This document shows, in pieces, positions 5,897 through 8,505 of a stretch of 8,505 nucleotides of DNA. This DNA is from Thermoproteota archaeon (lineage in GTDB: Archaea > Korarchaeota > Korarchaeia > B14-G2), in assembly GCA_003661385.1 (NCBI GenBank), contig QMWA01000065.1:1-8505 (forward strand), given 5' to 3'. The notes beneath the pieces are model-generated. The model made no database searches, was not told where the DNA came from, and worked only from the letters and a program-made list of their open reading frames with translations. Position numbers and translations under genes: made by a program. Each line of letters starts with the position of its first letter. The stretch's first letter is position 1.

Positions 5897-6478
5897 TTAG
5901 AACAGGCTGTCAGCTGAACTCCTGTAGTATATTGTGCTGGGGCATGCTCTGCACTTGTTGCTGGCGTAGCGCTCACAGTTCTTGCATACTGCTCCACAGG
6001 GTGCTTTCTCTCGGGATCTGCTTGCCAGGTTGACCCTGACTGGCAGGTATGGGGAGTAGTATATCTCTCCTATAGGATAGAACTCTGATCTCCTTACTCC
6101 AGGCTGGCTTCTTATGGAGCAGACCTCCAGGGACTCGCTTTCCAGCGTGCTGAGGTCTTCAGCTACAGTCATGACCAGCATGTTGTAGCCTCCTATTGTG
6201 GAGCACACGTAGACGACCCTAGGGCACTTCTTGAACTTCTCTAGTATTCTCTTCATTGCAGCTGAGCTGTTTACCTCGAGCAGGAGGATTGCAGCGTATG
6301 CCTTCGCCTTCTTCACGTTGACTAGCGCGGATACCTTTATCATACCGCTCTTCAGGAGCTTGTCCAGCCTCTTCTTTGCTCCCATGCTTGTGAATCCGAG
6401 TATCTCTCCTATCTTCTTCAGGCTAGCTCTCCCGTTTTCCTGCAGAGCTGCAACTACCTTCCGGTCTATCTCATCCAT
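5897..6478 (-). CDS. Lrp/AsnC-family transcription regulator with C-terminal cysteine cluster
   Basis: A 193-residue DNA-binding regulator, about 50 residues longer than a normal Lrp. Residues 1-48 are the AsnC-type helix-turn-helix (DEIDRKVVAALQENGRASLKKIGEIL, then the recognition helix TSMGAKKRLDKLLKSGMIK). Residues about 58-135 form a RAM-like ligand-binding/oligomerisation domain, with CSTIGGYNMLVMTVAED matching the GxxD/YDxx turn. The tail beyond 150 has C161, C165, C168, C176 and C179 (C-x3-C-x2-C-x7-C-x2-C, CGAVCKNCERY...CRACPS). That spacing suits zinc or a [4Fe-4S] cluster, so metal or redox control is inferred; C85, C92 and C120 are extra. ATG at 6478 has GGTG (6487-6484) five bases upstream, and this site overlaps the stop of the preceding lrp (TAAGGTG). 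The two genes should be cotranscribed and translationally coupled. I recall similar tails in other archaeal regulators but cannot name the target genes. Confidence 0.87.
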   Translation of the reverse strand: MDEIDRKVVAALQENGRASLKKIGEILGFTSMGAKKRLDKLLKSGMIKVSALVNVKKAKAYAAILLLEVNSSAAMKRILEKFKKCPRVVYVCSTIGGYNMLVMTVAEDLSTLESESLEVCSIRSQPGVRRSEFYPIGEIYYSPYLPVRVNLASRSREKAPCGAVCKNCERYASNKCRACPSTIYYRSSADSLF

Positions 6479-6487
6479 GGCTACACC

Positions 6488-6910
6488 TTACTTTATCCTC
6501 TCTAGGACTATGCTCGTGTAGACTTTTGTGATGCCGTCTATCTTGCCGTACTTCTGGCATATGAGCTTGCTCAGCTCCTCTCCGCTCCTAGCCCAGACCT
6601 CAGCTACGAGGGTGTGGCTTCCGCTGCATATCAGGACTCTCTTGACCTCGTCGAACTCAGACAGCTTCTTCGCCACGTCTATGTTCTTCTCTGGCGTGGT
6701 GTCGAAGCCGAGGATTGCAATGACGGAGTAGCCGAGCTTAGCTGGGTCCTCTATGACAGTGTACTTCCTTATCACCCCGTTCTCCTCCATCCTCCTGAGC
6801 CTCTTCCTGACGTTTGACTCGCTTATCCCGAGCTTCTTAGCTATCTCAGCTATGGTGGCCCTGGAGTTCTCCTCTAGGATCCTCAGGATGTCGAGGTCTC
6901 TCTTATCCAC
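6488..6910 (-). CDS. Lrp/AsnC-family transcription regulator
   Basis: A standard-size (140 residues) archaeal Lrp regulator that binds DNA as a dimer or higher oligomer and usually senses amino acids. Seen: an N-terminal helix-turn-helix (MDKRDLDILRILEENSR, then IAEIAKKLGISESNVRKRLRRMEENGVIRKY, residues 21-50), a linker strand EDPAKLGYSVIAILGF (54-69), and a RAM domain with the ligand-turn region CSGSHTLVAEVWARSGEEL (94-112). All normal elements are present, unlike the cysteine-tailed partner downstream. The start is GTG at 6910, directly after GGTGGTGGT (6919-6911) on the coding strand; an ATG at 6923 is out of frame. Two copies of TTTATAC lie upstream and may serve as promoter and operator. 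It is the first gene of the two-regulator unit. Autoregulation is common in this family and is inferred here, not shown. Confidence 0.9.
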   Translation of the reverse strand: MDKRDLDILRILEENSRATIAEIAKKLGISESNVRKRLRRMEENGVIRKYTVIEDPAKLGYSVIAILGFDTTPEKNIDVAKKLSEFDEVKRVLICSGSHTLVAEVWARSGEELSKLICQKYGKIDGITKVYTSIVLERIK

Positions 6911-6926
6911 ACCACCACCATTTACA

Positions 6927-6948
6927 GTATAAACCTAATTGGTATAAA
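6927..6948 (-). promoter_or_regulatory. Duplicated TATA-like element upstream of the Lrp pair
   Basis: On the minus strand TTTATAC occurs twice, at 6948-6942 and 6933-6927, 15 bases apart. The distal copy would place the transcript start near 6919, giving a short leader containing GGTGGTGGT. The proximal copy lies about 20 bases from the GTG, slightly close for a TATA box. The proximal repeat is also part of TTTA-CAGTA-TAAA (plus strand, 6921-6933), a possible regulator half-site pair. One copy may be the promoter and the other an operator or alternative promoter. Confidence 0.45.
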
Positions 6949-6999
6949 GATGTTTCTAAAAGCAACTGGCAGCTGGCGCTTGAGCTGTGAAGCTGGAGC

Positions 7000-7794
7000 T
7001 CATGCTGAGACCAGACATGACCCAGCTACTATCAGGGCTGCTCCAGCTGTGAACTGGGGTGTGAGCCTCTCTCTGAAGACTGCCCTGCCAGCTAGCGCTG
7101 AGAACAGCGGGGTTGTCGAGGACAAGGGGACAGCTACGAGCGCACCAGCTTTGACGAGCCCTACTCCGAGGAAGACCCAGCCTGCACCGATCGCCACTAG
7201 GCCAGCTGAGAGCAGCAGAGCCCATTCCCTGGCTGAAAGCGATGCCATAGCCTTGCGCTTCAGCACTACAGGTGGTGTGACAGCTATGGCTGCTGCTAAA
7301 ACCCTCACCGTGTTTATCGCCATGGAATTCCTTACCAGGGAGCTGGAGGCTCCAGGCAACGCTAGATCCAGCAGGAGGATGCTTAGGCTCCATACTGCCG
7401 CCGTAACAACAGCTACTACAGCCCCTAGCATGCTGACTCTGCTGGACCTCCTTACCCCAGTGACCAGCGGCATCCCAGAGACTATGGCTAGCGCCCCCAC
7501 TACAGCCCTCAGGGCTACAGGCTCACCTAAGGCCAAGGACGCTATCACAGAAAATAGGGGGTAGGTTGATGTCAGGGCTACAGACACTGAGACATCAGCT
7601 AGCTTCAGGGTCAGCAGGTAGAGGGTGTCTCCGATGGCTTGCCCCACTACCCCGCTTGCAGCAGCTAGAGCCAGCGAACTGGTTGAAGTTGACTCGAGCA
7701 CGTCTAGGAGGCCAGCTGCAGGCAGTGTGGCAGCTAGCACCAGGGCTGTTGACAGCAGCCTAGCCATGTTAGCTGCCAGCGGGTCTGACCTCAT
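7000..7794 (-). CDS. EamA/DMT-superfamily transporter, 5' end unusual
   Basis: A drug/metabolite-type membrane exporter or permease with two EamA repeats. The annotated part (264 residues from ATG 7794) has about nine helices. Repeat 1 ends with VALTSTYPLFSVIASLALGEP and ALRAVVGALAIVSG. Repeat 2 has WALLLSAGLVAIGAGWVFLG, VAVPLSSTTPLFSALAGR and FRERLTPQFTAGAALIVAG, the classic end. The reading frame stays open upstream to a stop at 7896-7894. The added residues ELAALAAALCWTYSAVAYKL form a textbook first EamA helix with the family's W...K pattern, so the real protein probably begins near 7860-7893. That stretch contains no ATG, GTG or TTG and overlaps the end of osmC in the -1 frame. With it the length would be about 285-290, the family norm. 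Substrate unknown. Cotranscription with osmC is likely. Confidence 0.85.
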   Translation of the reverse strand: MRSDPLAANMARLLSTALVLAATLPAAGLLDVLESTSTSSLALAAASGVVGQAIGDTLYLLTLKLADVSVSVALTSTYPLFSVIASLALGEPVALRAVVGALAIVSGMPLVTGVRRSSRVSMLGAVVAVVTAAVWSLSILLLDLALPGASSSLVRNSMAINTVRVLAAAIAVTPPVVLKRKAMASLSAREWALLLSAGLVAIGAGWVFLGVGLVKAGALVAVPLSSTTPLFSALAGRAVFRERLTPQFTAGAALIVAGSCLVSA

Positions 7795-7862
7795 TACCGC
7801 CAGCTTGTATGCTACAGCGCTGTATGTCCAGCAGAGTGCTGCAGCTAGAGCTGCTAGCTCGC

Positions 7863-8273
7863 CTAGCGTCTCACACTCACCTCTACATCGAGCTTAGCTG
7901 CCTTCTCCACCATCCTGGTTATCGGGCAGTACTCCTCAGTCAGCTTCAAGCACTTCTCGAGCTTCTCCAGGTCATCTGACGAGGCCTCAACTCGCAGTGC
8001 CACTCTTGACACCGTGAAGCCCTTCTCCCCCCTCTCTAGGGTGCATGTGGCCTCAGCGGTGAGGGAGCTGAGGCTTAAGCCCGTCTTCCTGGCGAAGTAC
8101 AGGAGGGTTGTCACGTAGCAGGCTCCAACTGAGGCTGCTAGGAGCTCCTCTGGAGGAGGCCCTTGGGCTCTGCCGCCGAACTCGCTTGGCGTATCCACCT
8201 TGATCTGCTGCTTGCTCAGCTCAGCTATGCAGCCTGTCTCACCATCCCAGGTCAGCTTGACCCTGTACTCCAT
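7863..8273 (-). CDS. OsmC/Ohr-family protein
   Basis: The OsmC family includes thiol-dependent peroxidases that reduce organic hydroperoxides, and also related proteins of unknown role. The 136-residue product has the two family cysteines: C52 in EELLAASVGACYVTTLLYFA (43-61) at the start of the central helix, and C116 in EEYCPITRMVEKAA (113-126). An amino-terminal beta hairpin (YRVKLTWDGETG) and a C-terminal strand (LDVEVSVRR) complete the fold. Glutamate E43 or E42 near PPPEELLAAS is the likely partner of the catalytic arginine network. Peroxide detoxification is inferred from both cysteines being present. ATG at 8273 has GGTGG (8282-8278) just upstream, overlapping the stop of the preceding dehydratase-like gene (TAGGTGG). 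It should be cotranscribed with that gene, separated by eight bases, and possibly protects it or its product from oxidation. Confidence 0.9.
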   Translation of the reverse strand: MEYRVKLTWDGETGCIAELSKQQIKVDTPSEFGGRAQGPPPEELLAASVGACYVTTLLYFARKTGLSLSSLTAEATCTLERGEKGFTVSRVALRVEASSDDLEKLEKCLKLTEEYCPITRMVEKAAKLDVEVSVRR

Positions 8274-8281
8274 GCTGCCAC

Positions 8282-8505
8282 CTAGGGCTTAGCTAGCTCA
8301 AGCACCTCCCTCTCCTTCTCCTCCAGGGATGCTGTCTGGTATATTAGCATCCTCTGTGCAGCAGGTGACCCCCCTCCATGCCATGTCTCAGCTGCATGTG
8401 GGCCAGCAGCCCAGTGCTGTAGGAACTTGAAGACCCTCCAGCGCTCCTCTGCTGTCGCATACGGCGTCTTCAGGTACTTTCTGATGTACTTGCCTGCCTC
8501 AGGGT
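8282..8505 (-). CDS. 4-hydroxybutyryl-CoA dehydratase / vinylacetyl-CoA delta-isomerase-type protein, C-terminal end (partial)
   Basis: Only the last 73 codons lie in the window. I translated them by hand on the minus strand; they end ...LELAKP before TAG at 8284-8282. Seen: YIRKYLKTPYATAEERWRVF (6-25 of the fragment) and HGGGSPAAQR (42-51), followed by a charged C-terminal helix. The HG(A/G)GSPxAQR block is what I know from 4-hydroxybutyryl-CoA dehydratases, [4Fe-4S]/FAD enzymes of the HpaB superfamily. These act in the crenarchaeal hydroxybutyrate carbon-fixation cycles and in 4-aminobutyrate fermentation. The 4-hydroxyphenylacetate 3-monooxygenases of the same superfamily have a different tail. 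The cluster ligands (three cysteines and a histidine) lie outside the window, so activity cannot be judged. It is upstream in the same unit as osmC and the EamA transporter. Confidence 0.75.
   Translation of the reverse strand, partial: PEAGKYIRKYLKTPYATAEERWRVFKFLQHWAAGPHAAETWHGGGSPAAQRMLIYQTASLEEKEREVLELAKP

Noticed and set aside
6950-7564. Plus-strand open frame of 204 codons preceded by GGTATAAAG
   Set aside because: It is antisense to the EamA transporter, its translation is low-complexity Ala/Thr/Ser, and the TATA-like string is better explained as part of the minus-strand Lrp promoter.
1-8505. CRISPR array, transposase, integrase, toxin-antitoxin or phage genes
   Set aside because: No regularly spaced repeats, no recombinase or nuclease motifs, and every sizeable gene has a housekeeping or metabolic family assignment.

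Overview
The window looks like a piece of a hyperthermophilic or thermophilic archaeal chromosome, most likely from a crenarchaeote (Thermoproteota). The evidence is archaeal TATA elements about 25 bases before starts, GGTG-type ribosome binding sites, frequent GTG and TTG starts, heavy AGG/AGA arginine codon use, Lrp/AsnC regulators as the only transcription factors, an archaeal Trm14-type tRNA methyltransferase, an archaeal-style CoaBC, and the C-terminus of a 4-hydroxybutyryl-CoA dehydratase-type enzyme. I cannot name the genus. Gene density is very high: apart from one 605-base divergent region, neighbouring genes abut, overlap or are separated by less than about 90 bases.

Layout, left to right. 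Bases 1-641 (minus) hold the CoaC half of a bifunctional CoaBC; its CoaB half runs off the window. Bases 642-1246 are a divergent intergenic region with promoters for coaBC and for the THUMP-domain tRNA methyltransferase (about 1253-2389, plus). It also holds three short hairpins, open frames of doubtful reality, and a sharp switch of strand composition. Convergent to the methyltransferase is a minus-strand pair: a Nudix hydrolase followed by a metallo-beta-lactamase-fold hydrolase (3782 down to 2394). A near-palindromic TATA element around 3797-3812 separates this pair from a plus-strand Ntn-type L-asparaginase/isoaspartyl peptidase (3836-4804). The end of that gene overlaps the end of a minus-strand cation/proton or cation/calcium exchanger (5839 down to 4769).

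From 6910 to 5897 (minus) lies a two-gene unit of Lrp/AsnC regulators. The first is a standard Lrp. The second carries an unusual C-terminal five-cysteine cluster, suggesting a metal- or Fe-S-responsive regulator. The last unit (8505 down to 7000, minus) runs from the dehydratase C-terminus through an OsmC-family protein to an EamA/DMT transporter. The stop of the dehydratase overlaps the ribosome binding site of osmC.

There is no phage, CRISPR, transposon or toxin-antitoxin module. The points I would look at first are: (1) the EamA gene, whose first membrane helix is encoded upstream of any usual start codon and overlaps osmC; (2) the tandem Lrp genes with a cysteine-rich second member behind a repeated TATA-like promoter; (3) the mirrored G+T/C+A skew and hairpins in the coaBC-trm14 divergent region; and (4) the unusually high density of CTAG in the whole window.
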